Positions 50,501 through 63,350 of a DNA stretch of 64,000 nt are shown here, one piece after another. This DNA comes from Perca fluviatilis. Lineage: Eukaryota; Chordata; Actinopteri; Perciformes; Percidae. Each line of letters opens with the position of its first letter. Position 1 is the first letter of the stretch. Made by a program: the position numbers and the translations under genes. The stretch is taken from contig NC_053119.1 of assembly GCF_010015445.1 (NCBI RefSeq), positions 28,567,383-28,631,382 on the forward strand. The letters run 5' to 3'. A model generated the notes under the pieces. It did no database searches and was not told the DNA's origin. It saw only the letters and a list, made by a program, of their open reading frames with translations.

Positions 50501-51101
50501 TCCATTCAAATAATTGAAATCATTTTGAGCAGGGGAATCCTTGGCCAGGGAATGAAAGGCGGGGGAGTGGAAACCTGACCGGAGCGGAAGAAGAGCCACA
50601 GGTCCATTGACTGTCTCTGCGTTGCCTGGTTTGATACGGGCATCACGGCTCCAGTTTTGTCCACAATAATCAAAAACTTGTTACTTACATGCAGTACTGC
50701 AGGTTCCTTCATCTGAAACCCACAGATAATGCTGTAATAATGATTATATTGGCAAAGGTACCTAAAGCAATGTAACAGATGGATGATACTGCATGTTGTT
50801 CTCATCTAAACAGCTGCATCCTCAAAATAGATTTGGGATATATAGTTATTAATAAAATAGAGGATTCTTCCAAAATCTTTAATTATTTGCAGATTTGCCT
50901 GACTTAGGAGGATTTCTGTGTAACTGTCAGTGGACTCCTAAGTCAGTTGCTGCAGCTGTAGACGCCCGGTCTAAACCAGAATAAGAGTTAAAACCTTTCA
51001 GTCCCTGGTCCACGGGCTGTTAAACTTCTCTTAATTTAGACCCCTACCTTTCTTTCTCAATGTGCAAAAGAGAACATATTGGTTGCTGGATGATTCATGA
51101 C
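47561..51101. other. intronic sequence, nothing recognised
   Basis: No transposon ends, arrays or supported frames were seen. Parts such as 48600-48900 look unique and could be conserved regulatory DNA, but nothing in the sequence alone shows it. Confidence 0.45.
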
Positions 51102-51713
51102 TATGGGTGTTGAAATTAATCATTGCATCGATGCATCGTGATGTGGACCTGGACGATTCTACATAGATGCAGTGACAGACCATAATTGATTATTGCCTAC
51201 TGTTGATTTTCCAGTGGCTGCTTCTTTGTTTTTGTCTGTTGTCTGCTGTTGTCATTCATTTGTTGATGAAAATCATGTGTAGCAATATATAATAATATTG
51301 AGGAGGTGACGCTTCGTGATTAGGGTTGGGCATCGTTTTGATTTTAACAATTCTGATTCCAATTCCGATTCTTCATTTCGATTCCGATTCTTTTGAAGGG
51401 TGGAGTTCAAACGGGTCACATGCTTATTTCATTGATAAGAGGAATTTTTTTAAATTTTTATTCAATGGTGGTTTACAGTTCTACCGGGCTTCTTCAAGGT
51501 AAAATAAACCCACACAACACAACAAGCGCCTGGAAGTACGGCGGGAGCTACGGAAACCCGAAACTTGCTCGTGTTAAATTTGGAACCGACGATCGGATTC
51601 GAAACCACATTTTTCCAAACGATTCCTTTTGGAATCGTAATTTTTGAAACGATTCCAAGTTGGAAACCGGTTCTCGATGCCCAATCGAATCGTGACATCA
51701 CGTCACACCCCTA
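51102..51713. mobile_element. hAT MITE, 612 bp, host of a nested element
   Basis: The left end reads TATGGGTGT and the reversed right end TAGGGGTGTGACG. A perfect 8-bp duplication, ttcatgac, flanks it at 51094-51101 and 51714-51721. Subterminal 'gcatcgatgcatcgtgatg' lies on the left and 'tcgtgacatcacgtcaca' on the right. A second element occupies much of its interior. Confidence 0.85.
51322..51692. mobile_element. nested hAT-type MITE ('GGGTTGGGCATCG' ends)
   Basis: The left part reads TAGGGTTGGGCATCG and the right part, reversed, TTGGGCATCGAGAACC. Internal 'gattccgattc' and 'gaaacgattcc' words sit in mirror positions. The outermost bases on the right are eroded. Flanks tcgtgatt and tcgtgaca would be a 6-of-8 duplication. 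The borders are accurate to a few bases only. Confidence 0.65.
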
Positions 51714-51721
51714 TTCATGAC

Positions 51722-53543
51722 TTCACTGAAAGCTATCAAAAGAAAACTAGAACCTTAAAGTCGAGGCACATTTGATGTTGAACAGAGAATTCATGAAAAG
51801 AATTGATGATTGATATCACAGTGCATCAAAACTGGTCAAACATCTTGATCTTATTTCAAAAAAACAAAAAACATTTTGTCCTGACCCCAGCTGGAGATAG
51901 AACCAAGTTCTCTTTTATAAGTGCATGCACAATGTTTTCACCTCAACCCATTTCCACTTTGTGACCGCTCTAAACCTTGAAGCGGAGGTCACCTGCACGT
52001 TCATAAACCTGGTGCCGGTGACCTGATGGCTACCTGGATGTTCAGCTTTAAACATTTTCACTTGCCTGCAGATAATGTTGTCCTGTTGTTGCCTTGTTGT
52101 GGACAAACGGCAACGGTTAACAACATAACGTGGCAGCCGTGCTCTACATATTTAATACATCATGCTATATTTTGTGTTATAATGAACCCAAAGTTGTTAG
52201 TCTCAGCACACTAAGTAATCACTGTCCATCATAACAATGGATGCTGTATGCAGTATGACAAGACCCTAATGTTAAATGGGGAGCAGCTGAACGCTTTAAC
52301 CTTGTCGATCCGCTATGATGCAAGTGTAGCGGTGTGTGGTGCAACCTTTGGCTGATCTAGGAGTCTATCTTCCTGCCAGCTTCGTGCAGAAGCCAACATT
52401 CGTTTTACTGGAACACTGGCCTTAGCTTATCACAAAGAGACTTCATAAACATTTCATATGTTGAGCTGCCTTCCTCATTTTCCACTTCAATTTTTTCTCA
52501 TGGAATACAAATATTATTTTCTAATGCCCTCATTAGCAAATACTTGGGAAGCCAACCACACTTTATTAGCAGGAAAATATGGAAATATAAAATCACACCT
52601 AATGGCTAATGGTACTGCAAATGATGCACGTTAATGAGGCAGTCAAAGAATGCAAAAAAAAACATACTAAATCTCATTGAAATCATTTATAACCGGACCC
52701 ACTATTATGAACAAACAACCTTGGCATATCTCCAGCATCAGTCAACCAGATGCCAAAAGTGAACACTATTTCCTCATACAGTATATGTCTTGCTAGGATT
52801 GACAGCAGGTACTTGTATTATTTTCAGCAGCTTCGGTTTGGGTTATTAGCTCAAGTTGCTGATGTGTTTATGGCTGTTGGAGCTGTGTTTATTTGAGCCG
52901 GATTTAAGGCTGTTTATTTGGGACCAGCTTCTGAAGTATACAGTAGGCCCAGTCAGATAATTGTGAGATTTATGAGCTAGGTAAAACACCAGCTCGGTGT
53001 TCAGCAGAGTTTATCTCAAGAGTTTTGCTACAGCTAAATCATTGACTTTAGGGAAACCCATAAAATGATTATGCCTGGCTCAGAATGAACAGAAAGTACC
53101 TGCTAATTTTCCCCGAATGCTCTCTGATTGTGAGCAACTGCAAGCATGGCTGACATTGACTAATGCAAAGTAATTATCCTGCTGCTTTTTTTTTTCTACC
53201 CAGCTTTCTATTTAAATAGACTGAAACTGAACCAAAACCTGTGCAATATCATGCATTATTCAAAAGTAAAATTGTCTACTCCTTTTTTTATGTTGCATTC
53301 TAAGCATCCAAGTTAATGTCTTACTTAATTTTTGCATCCATTGCAGTCATAAACATGATCCTCATCTTTTTAACCGTTTATAGTCACGTCTCTCTGAACC
53401 TGTCTTGTTTAAAGGATAAGGCTGATGTAACTCTCCTTTCCTCAAAACTATGGCACTGAGCACTGAGCCTATCCATTATTCTATTATTGAAGATGTATTA
53501 GCTATAAGAACAAGGTAGCGATGGAGTTTTTCACACTATCGTC
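51722..53543. other. intronic sequence, nothing recognised
   Basis: Only short poly-A/T runs are seen. Confidence 0.45.
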
Positions 53544-53741
53544 ATGGCTGAGCCGGGAAAAAAGAAGCAGAAAGCTAGGAAAGCATCGTCTGAGGAACCG
53601 AGAAAGAGGAAATGGCAGACTGACCGAGCGAGGAGTCAGACACGAGTAAACATCGGACCTGCGTTTTCAGAATGGCGAGAACTGAGACAAACCGAAGCCT
53701 GCAAATCCGATGCTGACCTGGCGTTCTTGCTATTGCACTTG
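53544..53741 (+). pseudogene. repeat-borne ORF start with basic N-terminus
   Basis: The frame opens with MAEPGKKKQKARKASSEEPR, then QTRVNIGPAFSEWRELR and SDADLAFLLLHL. A basic head followed by 'KTRVNIG-AF-RW-ELK' and 'K(S/T)DA-LA-FLL' is a signature I recall from many predicted fish proteins that originate from repeats; the function is unknown. The frame stays open to 55100, but after about residue 66 it has no protein-like character, and it finally runs through pyrimidine-rich and GT repeats. I therefore annotate only the first part. It sits in the presumed tmtc2 intron on the same strand. Confidence 0.45.
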
Positions 53742-54029
53742 TCCGTATCTTTGATCAGAAACTTTATCTGCCACAGAGTTTCATGTCATCTTGATGATGG
53801 CAAACGCAAGGTGCTTCTTCTCCGACAGCGTCCTAAGGCCATTGTAGGAAAAAAGAATAATGTTACGGACCCGGGAGAGAAGGGTAATATTTCGAGAAAA
53901 ACCTCAGTGGACATGGCTCCGTGCATTCGCTGGCTTCTGGCGGCCCAACAAGAGCACGGCGAAGGTATCCGCGATTCTGCACTCTTCTGTCCAAGGGGAG
54001 CAGGGGCGGGGAGCATAACGACAGTATTG

Positions 54030-54904
54030 CCAAATATTTTTCAGTGTGGTGGGCTCCGGGGGTCGTTCCCTTCATGTACTGTATCTTCATTTCTTCCTGG
54101 CATTCTACGTATACTCCGTTTCCTCCATTATATTTCATCTATTCTGTGTGTCCTCCTGCTATTCCATTACTCCATATTCCTATATCCATTACCCCATTCC
54201 ACTTTTATGTGCCTTCCACGCCATCCATTTCCCTTCCTCCACCATCATTCTTTTTCTTTCTTTCAGCTCCCACTCCTTTCCACTACCTTCACATATGTAC
54301 TTTCCATCTGGCTTTGCCTTTTCCTGTCTGTGTTCATACTCCACTCCACTCCATTTTCCTCCTGTAAAGTTCCTGTCTCCACTTATTCATCCTCAAGGCA
54401 CCTTCCTTCAGCTTTTCGTATTTATTATTTCCACTCCCTCCATTTCCTCCATGTCCTTTTTCTGGTCAACTATATCCTGTCTATCCATCTCTATCCATGC
54501 TCCACCTTCTGTGCTCTGCTCTATTTGGCCTGTCCTTCGTGTCCTTGGCCATGTCTGTGTGTGTGTCCGTCAGTTCGCCTTGTCTCGTCCTCCACTACGT
54601 GTCTGGTTGTGTGTCCTGTCTACCTTTGTGTTCAGTGGTGCTGTCTCATCCTTGTCCGTGTATTCCTGCTATTTTTTCCTGTCTGTCCAGCTGTGTGTCG
54701 CTCCTGTGTCTGTCCTCTGTGTGTCCTTGCTGTGTGTGTGTGTGCGGTGCTGCCTGTGTCTGTCCGTCCTTGTGCCTGCTGCCTGTATGTATATATGTAT
54801 GTGTGTGCTGCCTGTGTGCTGTGCCCTGTGCTGTGTGTGCTGTGTCTGTCTCTGTCTCTGTCTCTCTCTGTCTCTGTCTGTCTCTGTCTGTCTCTCTCTC
54901 CCTC

Positions 54905-54946
<42 letters not shown>

Positions 54947-55018
54947 GCTGTGTGTGTCTGTCTGTGTGTGTGTGGCTGTGTGTGTGTGTGTGTGTGTGGG
55001 GGGGGTGGGGGGGGGGGG
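54030..55018 (+). repeat. pyrimidine-rich and CT/TG low-complexity DNA
   Basis: From about 54090 to 54530 the plus strand is mostly C and T ('tccattccac'-like words). It grades into 'tgtctctgtc', then a (TC)n run (54890-54942), then (TG)n. It ends in a G-run (54998-55018) of two G blocks separated by a single T. Confidence 0.9.
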
Positions 55019-55200
55019 TAAGTTGGGTGTTTTTTATGTATGTGTGTATATATATGTATATATGTTGTGTGGTGTGTGTGTGTATATGTGTGTGATATAG
55101 TGTGTATGTATATGTAGTATGTATATATGTGTGTATATATGTATGTATATATATGTGTGTATATGTTATGGCATGCTGTTAGGGAGATTATTATATATGT
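55019..55200 (+). repeat. TG/TA low-complexity DNA
   Basis: Interleaved 'tgtgtatatatg' words with no regular unit. Confidence 0.85.
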
Positions 55201-55235
55201 TGTGGGGTTTGGATATGTTGGATGGATCTTATTGA

Positions 55236-55632
55236 ATATTTGGATGAGGTCTGAGATATAGGTTGAATGAACCTTGGATATATTGGATAGAAGTCTGGAT
55301 ATATTGAGATAGACGTCTGAATATATTGGATAGGAGTCGATATTTGATATGAATATATGAATGAAAGTCTAGATATATATTGAATAAGGAATCTGAGATA
55401 TATGGATAGAGGGCTGTAATGAATGAGAGCAGAATATATGATGATGTGGTATATTGAGACTAGATATATGAATGAATGTCTGAGGGGGGGTGGTGGGGAT
55501 ATATTGAATGAAGAATCTGAATATATTGAATGGAAAGCTGAATATATGAATGAACAGATATATTGAATGAAAGTCTGAATATATTGAATGAATGTCTGAA
55601 TATATTGAATGAAAATCTGCGATGGATATTGA
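55236..55632 (-). repeat. about 21-bp minisatellite
   Basis: Units of the form TGAATATATTGAATGAAAGTC recur with substitutions (clearest at 55500-55620) and decay towards the left. The long minus-strand frames across it come from the repeat period being a multiple of three. Confidence 0.85.
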
Positions 55633-56354
55633 ATAAGAAGTCTCTTCATGCTCCACCTTCCTTTCCTCTCTTCGCTCCTGGGCTTCCTTCCATCTAAAAC
55701 CACCTGTAAAACAAACAAGCCATCTGGCTCTATGCAAATGTCTATGGCTCAAGCCAAGCCGTCCTTCCGCTCCCCTGGCTCCATTCTCTCTACCTTACTC
55801 CTTCATTTCCATATTCTCCACATGTTTCCCTTCCTTCTTCCTACCCTTCCTCCTTCCTTATTTCCTCCCTTCCTTACCCCTCTCCATCCTTTCCTTCCTG
55901 TCTCCACCATTCCTCCACCATTTCTGTCCATTCCTTCCTATTCCTACCTACCTACTCCTTCCTTCCTTCCTATTCTCCTTCATATTATATATTTCATATA
56001 CCATTTCCTTTTCTATATCTCTCTCTCTCACTATATGCTGCCTGATATATATATTTTTTACTACTCTCTATATACTCTCTCTCTCTATATCTCTTTCTCT
56101 CTCTCTCTCTCTATTTATTATATATATACTTTTTTTCTCTTCCTCTCTCTCTTTATATATCTATATATATATATATATATATACCTCATATTTCTCTCTC
56201 CTCTCTATATATCTATATATATATATATACTATATATATACTATATATATCTCTCTCTTGTCTCTCTCTGCTGTATATATATCTCTCTCTCTCTCTCCTG
56301 ACTATATATATATACTATATATACTCTCTCTACTACTCTTTTCTCTCTCTATCT
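55633..56354 (+). repeat. pyrimidine-rich DNA with CT and TA runs
   Basis: It starts with 'ccttcctt'-like text up to about 55980, then (CT)n and (TA)n runs alternate. Confidence 0.85.
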
Positions 56355-57045
<691 letters not shown>

Positions 57046-59284
57046 TATGTTTTGGTGCAGTTGTTTATAGCATGAGAGTTTTACGTTTACCATCACTGGG
57101 GCTATCAAAAGTGCATGTTCTTTCCGTGCGTCAAAAGTTCTATCTGTGACCCCCCCCCCCCACCGGTGGGCCGCTGATGGGTGGAAATGCCAGGGCCGTT
57201 TTTTGTTCCCAGTCCGTCACTGCTCTGAGATATTTCATCAGGAGCGTCATTGGTTTGAATGAGTCCTACATAGTGTTTTGCCCCAAAACCAAGGGCCGGT
57301 GGTGGCCTCTTATAGAGCTAACCAGCAAGAGACTGGTAATTGATTTGTTAAAGCCCCCCTACTGGCTTGGTGAAATGAGATGACAAGTACAGTCCTGAGG
57401 CGTAACTGAGTGGAGTGAGGGATGAGGGGGAAAAAAAGAGGTCCATGACCCACAGGAAGATCAATACTACATGATGAGGCTGTGGAAATGGTGCTGCAGC
57501 TTTTTGTTCTCATTCAGGCCTTAGCAATAAACCAACCATTTTGCCACACCACACTTGTGATGTTATCAGAAAAACATATTTTAGTGACACAGACCATTTG
57601 CTTTTACTGGCCATATGTATGACCATGTGGTTTTCCATACTACAGGCAGAGAATCATTCTTTTTAACTGCCCATCATTGTAAGCGATATCAAGCACATAC
57701 AATGCAATGTGGATCCCAAAGGCTTATCGTAGGCTATACCATGAAATGGAGTCCCACTACCATGAAATGGAGACATCACTCTCTTATGCTGTGTTTTATT
57801 TTGTAGTTCAAATCATTAGAAGTTGTTGCAAAGATTAGAAAAAGATGAGCTCACATCTTTGGGATGTGGGCTTGATTGCAGCGTATAATACCTGATGTGT
57901 GGTGAAAAATTGTGTTCATTAATTCCACCAAATACTGGCTTTTGCTTGAAACAATAATTTGCCGGGATGAATAATACAATCGAAGGACACTAATGCAGAT
58001 ATGTTTTGTTCCCTCTGGGTTGTGGAGCCGACTTTGAATTCAACTGTAGTGCTTTATCAATCTGTTTGCATGTACAGTATAGAATCAGTGCAGTGCAGTG
58101 TTTGGCAGCATCACCTTCCGGCTCTGCATTTTCTTAGCCAACACAGGGGATAGGTCAATTGCAAGTACACTTTTCAAGTCATAAAAATCCATATACAGTA
58201 CAAGTATTTATCTTTGAGGTTTAGAGAGAATTCAACGCCCTCAGGAAAGGCAGCTGAAGGATTGGAGGGAATAATAGCTCACTTCGCACCTCATAAAAAC
58301 CTGTGAGCACACCTCGAGTGCTGCAGCTGAAGGTCTCTCACTGAAGGTCCTTCGCTTGCAGCCCTCAAAGCAGTCCATGAGGATTATAGAAGTGATGAGC
58401 AGGGCAGTACAGAGGATGATATCTGCCTTCACACCACTGATGTGTTTAGTTGTCTTCCCTGCTTCCTTCACTATAAACCACAGTTTAAGGGTCATAGAAG
58501 AAGGACAAGACATCATGAATACTTTATTCCAGCAGCCTTTTCCTGCCACAACTCCCATTCGACACTCCAAAGTGCTAAAGTGTGTATTTCTTTGCCACAA
58601 GATTCAAGAGTCTGGCCTGGACCCTTGACTACTTAGCTGAACTAAATGTGTGCACTGTGTGGTGTTTTAACCCAGTTTGCATGACTTGAATTTTTAATAT
58701 CTGCTAAGCTCCAGGAATGCACTATTGTTGCACTGGCATAACAGGCATGGCAGAGAGCAGGTGTATCCATAGCATCCGCTGCAAGTGATTTCATTATTCT
58801 GCAGCGGTTCACCAACACTCCACTACTCCACCACTACTTTTGGGCAACGATAGCAGACTGAGCTAGAACTGAACTTCAGTGGATGAATTATGAGGGGATG
58901 AACTGACAGATGGGCGCTTTATTTCATCCTCACTCCCAAGAGATACAGCATGTGTATTGGCCGGAGCTGTGTGGTCCGAGTCTTTTGTTACACTGGCAGA
59001 CATGGTTGTCAGAGGACAATAGTCTTATCGATTATCTGAGCTCTGGTGAAAAAACAACAAGAAATAAGTCCATCTCCTATTTGGCTATTTGTAGTGAAAC
59101 ACCAGAAAAAAAGACCAGATATAGTATCAGATTTATGAGCGCAGATGGAAATTGCTTGGTCTCAATGTTGTGAAGTCGCTAGCTTTTATTGCTGAAATGA
59201 TAAGTCAGTTAATTTGGTTAATTGATTGAAAGAAAATGTTGAAAGCAGTTTTTCCAAAACAAACAAGACTAAGAGTCTACAACC
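57046..59284. other. intronic sequence, little recognised
   Basis: The C-run at 57150-57161 and the text around 57170-57260 ('ggtggaaatgccagggccgt', 'gctctgagatatttcatcag') look like part of the repeat that begins near 53540, but I could not confirm it. The rest is unrecognised. Confidence 0.4.
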
Positions 59285-59800
59285 ATGCAAGCAACTCTGT
59301 TAAGCTGTAATTAGCAGCAGAGCTTTAAGCTAAATGCTAAATTCAGCTTGTTAACATGCAAAAAGTGATGATGTTAATATAAATATAATATTATTTACCA
59401 ACTTCATCTTCATCTCAGTTGCTAATGTTTGCTGACTAGCACTTGACAAGTACATACATAATACTGCTGAGGCTGATGGGAAATGCATTAGTTTTGCTTG
59501 CTTGGTGGCACAAGATAAAACAAAAGTGAGGGGAATCACCCAAATCTTACAATTTAACCTCTAGGGACTTTTAATATCCACAGCAAATGCCATGGCAATC
59601 CATCCATATTTCACTCCAAACCAAAAATGGTGACATTTGGTGGTGCTTTAGATAAAGTCACGGGATCACAAAAATGTGTAGGATTCATCCTCTCGGGACC
59701 ATGCATGTCTGCACAAAATGTCATTGCAATTCATTAGTTATATTTCAGTCTGGACCAAAGTGGCAGACTACCAAGAAACATTTCCATCCATGGAGCCAAA
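59285..59800 (-). repeat. dispersed fish repeat, copy 3 (reversed)
   Basis: Read on the minus strand it gives the same order as the other copies: 'ccactttggtccagactgaa', 'gaattgcaatgacattttgt', 'catgcatggtcccgagagga', then 'tggtgacatttttggttt'-like text, then 'gttagc/tgctaa' words. It is the longest copy in reverse orientation. Confidence 0.65.
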
Positions 59801-59849
59801 CCGCTAGTGTGGCTCAAAAATGGGCTAATAAAAGATTGTAATATTATTA

Positions 59850-60475
59850 AAGTGTCATTTTCAGGTTCATAATTGTAATTTGAGATTGTATCAGAATAGG
59901 TTTACATGGTTTCATTTTCAAAAAACACCATATTTTTGTTGTACTGCACATTGCTGCAGCTCCTCTTTTCACCCTGTGTCAGGTCTCTGTTTTAGCTACA
60001 GAGTGAGACCTCTCAACTTCTGTAACATCTTTGTTGTCAGTCGCACATGCGCAGTAACTAGGTAAGGATTACATGAGCTAGCTAGCTGTTTCTCCAACTT
60101 CGGCCTGTACAAGGCAGGATTAGCCGGGAGACTTCTTCTAAACGAGAGCGCACTTCCAACTTTGTGTGGAATGCCTGCAGAACAGGGACATGTAATTAGT
60201 TCTATACAATTTATTTTGTAGATTAGGGTGAATGTATGTGTGTTGTAGCATTGTTTTGCCATTGAGAACGAGCTAGCATGCTAGCGCTAGCATGCTAACG
60301 GTTAGCCCTCTCGGCCCCTCGATTCGGCTAGTGACGTAGAAAGCTTTGCAGATTTTGAACAGCTCACCCGGAGACTGAAGGCAGGACACATTCAGAAAGT
60401 TTGTATGCGTGTGGAAGCACAATCCCAGAAAAAAGTGATTTTTTTCATAATACAGGCACTCTAGGATAAATGTAT
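59850..60475 (+). repeat. fish MITE-like repeat
   Basis: It begins 'attaaagtgtcattttcagg' and ends 'gtgatttttttcataataca' then 'ggcactctagg'. This start and end are characteristic, as I recall, of an abundant fish non-autonomous repeat. It contains an internal palindrome 'gctagcatgctagcgctagc' (60271-60290). No duplication was determined. Confidence 0.5.
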
Positions 60476-61229
60476 TGCTCTGCAGCTGAGCCGTAAGTCA
60501 AGATCTGAGAGGGAGGTATGCAATACGTAGCCAAACATTTTTGACCAATGTAATTCTGGATTGTGTATTGCTCACTAGGTAGGAGACTGAATTGAGTCTG
60601 TCCCACTCTTACAGTAATTCATTGACTTCTCCTAGGTCAAAGAGACCGGTAAATCTCTCCTTTGAGAAGGCCCGTCCTCCTCTGAACTCTGTTATCAGGG
60701 ATCTGACATGCTAGCAGGTTCCTTTAATTAAACCCCACAGCTCTGTTCACATCTGCATGTAGCTGTGTCTTACATGATCCGTCTCTGTCTCTCTTTTGCT
60801 TCAGCACGTTTTGGCTTCCAGTGAACACAAACTCACGCAGCTCTGTGAGGCTGATTGGACTGATGGCCTAGGATTTGCAGAGCACCTGAGCTTAATTTGG
60901 TGGAACTGCGCTACAAATAGCTGTAAATACGTCATAAGCAGGTGGTGTTCTTTAGGAATTCATGTAGCAGATATCCAACAAGGCTTTAGGACTAGTGCAT
61001 GAAGGAAAAAGCTGTGTTTACTAGCGGGGTTATTATTTTTCTTTGTTCTCATTATTTACCTTTCAGTGTTTTGTGGAAAATTCATCTGGTTTCCGCAAGT
61101 TCTTTAGCTGATCACACTTCTTAAATGTTAATGTGGGCTTACATCACCACGTTTCATGTATTTAGCTCTAACGTTCAATAATACCATACAAATCAAATCA
61201 AATCAAATCTTGATGCTTTTATCCGTGCT
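60476..61229. other. intronic sequence, nothing recognised
   Basis: No repeat termini or coding signal except a short 'caaatcaaatcaaatc' run near 61192. Confidence 0.45.
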
Positions 61230-61600
61230 AACATCATGGCTCTCTGGATACGGATGTCGGTCGATCCACCGCTTTGGTTCAGACTGAAATGTCTCAACAA
61301 CTATTGGATGGCTTGCTATAAAATTTGGTACAGACATTCAGCTTCCCGCTTAGAGTGATGGTTTATCATTTTGGTGATCCTCTGACTTTTCATCCATTGC
61401 CATCATGTTCATCATCTTTTCCAATACTTTGTTTATGACCAAATACCAGCAAAACTAATGGAATTCCCATCAGCCTCAGCTGTACTTTGTGTTGTTTTGC
61501 TAATTAACATATGTTAGCATGCTAACACGCTAAACTAAGATGGTGAACATTGTAAATATCTACCAGCTGCTTAGCATGCTAATAACATTAACATCTTAAA
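61230..61600 (+). repeat. dispersed fish repeat, copy 4
   Basis: It contains 'ccaccgctttggttcagact', 'gtctcaacaactattggatg', 'aatttggtacagacattcag' and 'ggtgatcctctgacttttca', then the tail with 'gttagcatgctaacacgcta'. It is the best-preserved plus-strand copy. Confidence 0.65.
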
Positions 61601-61610
61601 AAAATTGCTT

Positions 61611-61890
61611 TAGGGCTGCAACTAATCATTATTTTCTTCGATTAATCGACTATTCGACAGTGAAACATCCCCCCCCTTGCATTGTCCTGATCTCAAAGTT
61701 TGTTTTGTCCAACTAACAGTCCAAAACCCAAAGTTATTTCATTTTAAACAAAGTACAATTAGGAAAAGATGTAAACCTTTACATCTTAGAATCTGGATAA
61801 GAGAAAAAATGAAACAATTTTGCTTGATAAATGACAATCATTTATTAAAATGGACCACGGTTAATTTTCAGTCAACTAATCATCTTTAAA
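61611..61890 (+). repeat. hAT MITE, right end truncated
   Basis: It begins TAGGGCTGCAACTAATCATT and continues with 'cgattaatcgac', 'tttgttttgtccaactaaca' and 'ttgcttgataaatgac', up to 'cagtcaactaatcatc'. The expected right terminus (GTTTCAGCCCTA-like) is not present. It belongs to the same group as 26250-26530 and 44899-46019. Confidence 0.65.
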
Positions 61891-63060
61891 GCACTAAACG
61901 GCTTATCTTGTGCATAATGTTGCTATTCTGACTACCATAAGCTACTACACCAGGTGAATAGGGAAAGCAGTGTATTAATGCCCACAGTAGTCTTGAATAT
62001 TTCATCATTTACTAATCTGCCCCTGTGAGTCAGAGGATTGCAAACCGAGGCAAATGTAATTCATCACCACCTCACCGTTTTGGTCATTACCACAGAACTA
62101 GTAGCGGGATGAACATCCACCTTCTGTCAACATGTTATTTTTGAGATTATGGCTTCCTCGCTGCTTCATGAGGAAATTGGGTTGACACAGTGAATTTCTT
62201 TCCATTTAAGTAGCCTTAATACTTAATGCTGTTTTGTCTGCCCCTGGGGCCCGCTGAGTGCGCTTTGCACTTTTCTGGGCTGGCACACATTCTCATTACC
62301 CCTGGAAAAACTTCCCGTGTTCATGTAAAACGGTGTAACCTGATCTTGAGTCTCCTAATAGTTTGCGGGAGACTTAACAATTTCCCATAAATAGAAAACG
62401 GCCCAGCAGACGATGTCGATGTAAAGGAACGGCATGTGCCCGTTTAACACCTATAAATATCTGAGACGAGATTAACATTATCTGTTCGCTCTAGTGAGAG
62501 GAATTAGTGGTAATCAAAGGAGACAAAGGGACTTGCAGAGTGGTGCTCTCAGCAAATTGTTTTATATGGCTATGGCCTTTTCTTAAACTTTGACTTCTGT
62601 AATTGTTAAATTGTGTAGGGTAAAACTGAGATCTTAATCAGTATATTTAGAAGTAATGTATTTGGCTTATAGAGATGAAACTTAAAAAGCATCTTTGAGT
62701 AGAAGCACAGAGTTTCAGTCCTAGAGTGTTGGAAAGAAGTAAACGGTGACCACATATACTCCATCAGAAGAATGGGATTGCAAAAGGTTTACAAGACATC
62801 ATGCGTTTTGTGGGGTAGGACGTTATTTGTTACTCCCTGACGAGATAATCTATTTCCACCAGCAACTTGTCACACCGGAGCCCCCCCCCCCAACCCAAAG
62901 AGAAGATCAAATCTCAACCTGCTGGATAATGGCTCTTCGAGTCCTATAGGACTGGTGATAGTGATTGCCTCTGCGTTCATTGGGAAGCAGTTAAAATTCA
63001 TCAGCGTGCGTTTGTTTGGGCGTATCGGGGCTGTGTGTGCGAGCTTGTGTGAGTAAACGC

Positions 63061-63061
<1 letters not shown>
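61891..63061. other. intronic sequence, nothing recognised
   Basis: Unique-looking sequence; the part 62200-62540 has no repeat character. A C-run lies at 62880-62891. Confidence 0.45.

Positions 63062-63095
<34 letters not shown>
63062..63095 (+). repeat. (TG)17 microsatellite
   Basis: A perfect TG run of 34 bp. Confidence 0.97.
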
Positions 63096-63096
<1 letters not shown>

Positions 63097-63116
63097 CTTT
63101 TTTTTTATTAGCTCGT

Positions 63117-63262
63117 CTAAGTGATTTCCCAGTGAGGGTGCATTTTACAGCCGGATTCCTCCAGGATGACTCTGACTGTTTGATACAACAGCCCCATGGC
63201 GGCCTCCCAGTCTCCAGCCTCCATCATGTCTAACAGGTGGTCCATCAGATCACTGAGAACAA
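63117..63262 (-). pseudogene. unidentified coding-like terminal segment
   Basis: The minus-strand reading is PPLVLSDLMDHLLDMMEAGD, then WEAAMGLLYQTVRVILEESG and CKMHPHWEIT followed by a stop at 63117. Base composition rises in GC just here, the residues form plausible amphipathic helices, and 'acatacag' precedes it like a splice acceptor, though the tract before it is poly-A rather than pyrimidine. I do not recognise the protein. It could be a last exon of an unknown gene antisense to tmtc2, a processed fragment, or a piece of a repeat. Confidence 0.35.
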
Positions 63263-63350
63263 GAGGAGGCTGTATGTACCTTTCTTTTTTTTTTTGTACC
63301 AGTAGTCCTACTTTTTTCTCCATCCAGAGAGGAAATTGAATCATAAACAC

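Noticed and set aside
53742..55100. Open frame of 518 codons starting at 53544, taken whole as a gene
   Set aside because: After about 66 residues it runs through pyrimidine-rich and GT repeats giving Ser/Leu/Cys/Val-rich text with no domain. Only the start is kept.
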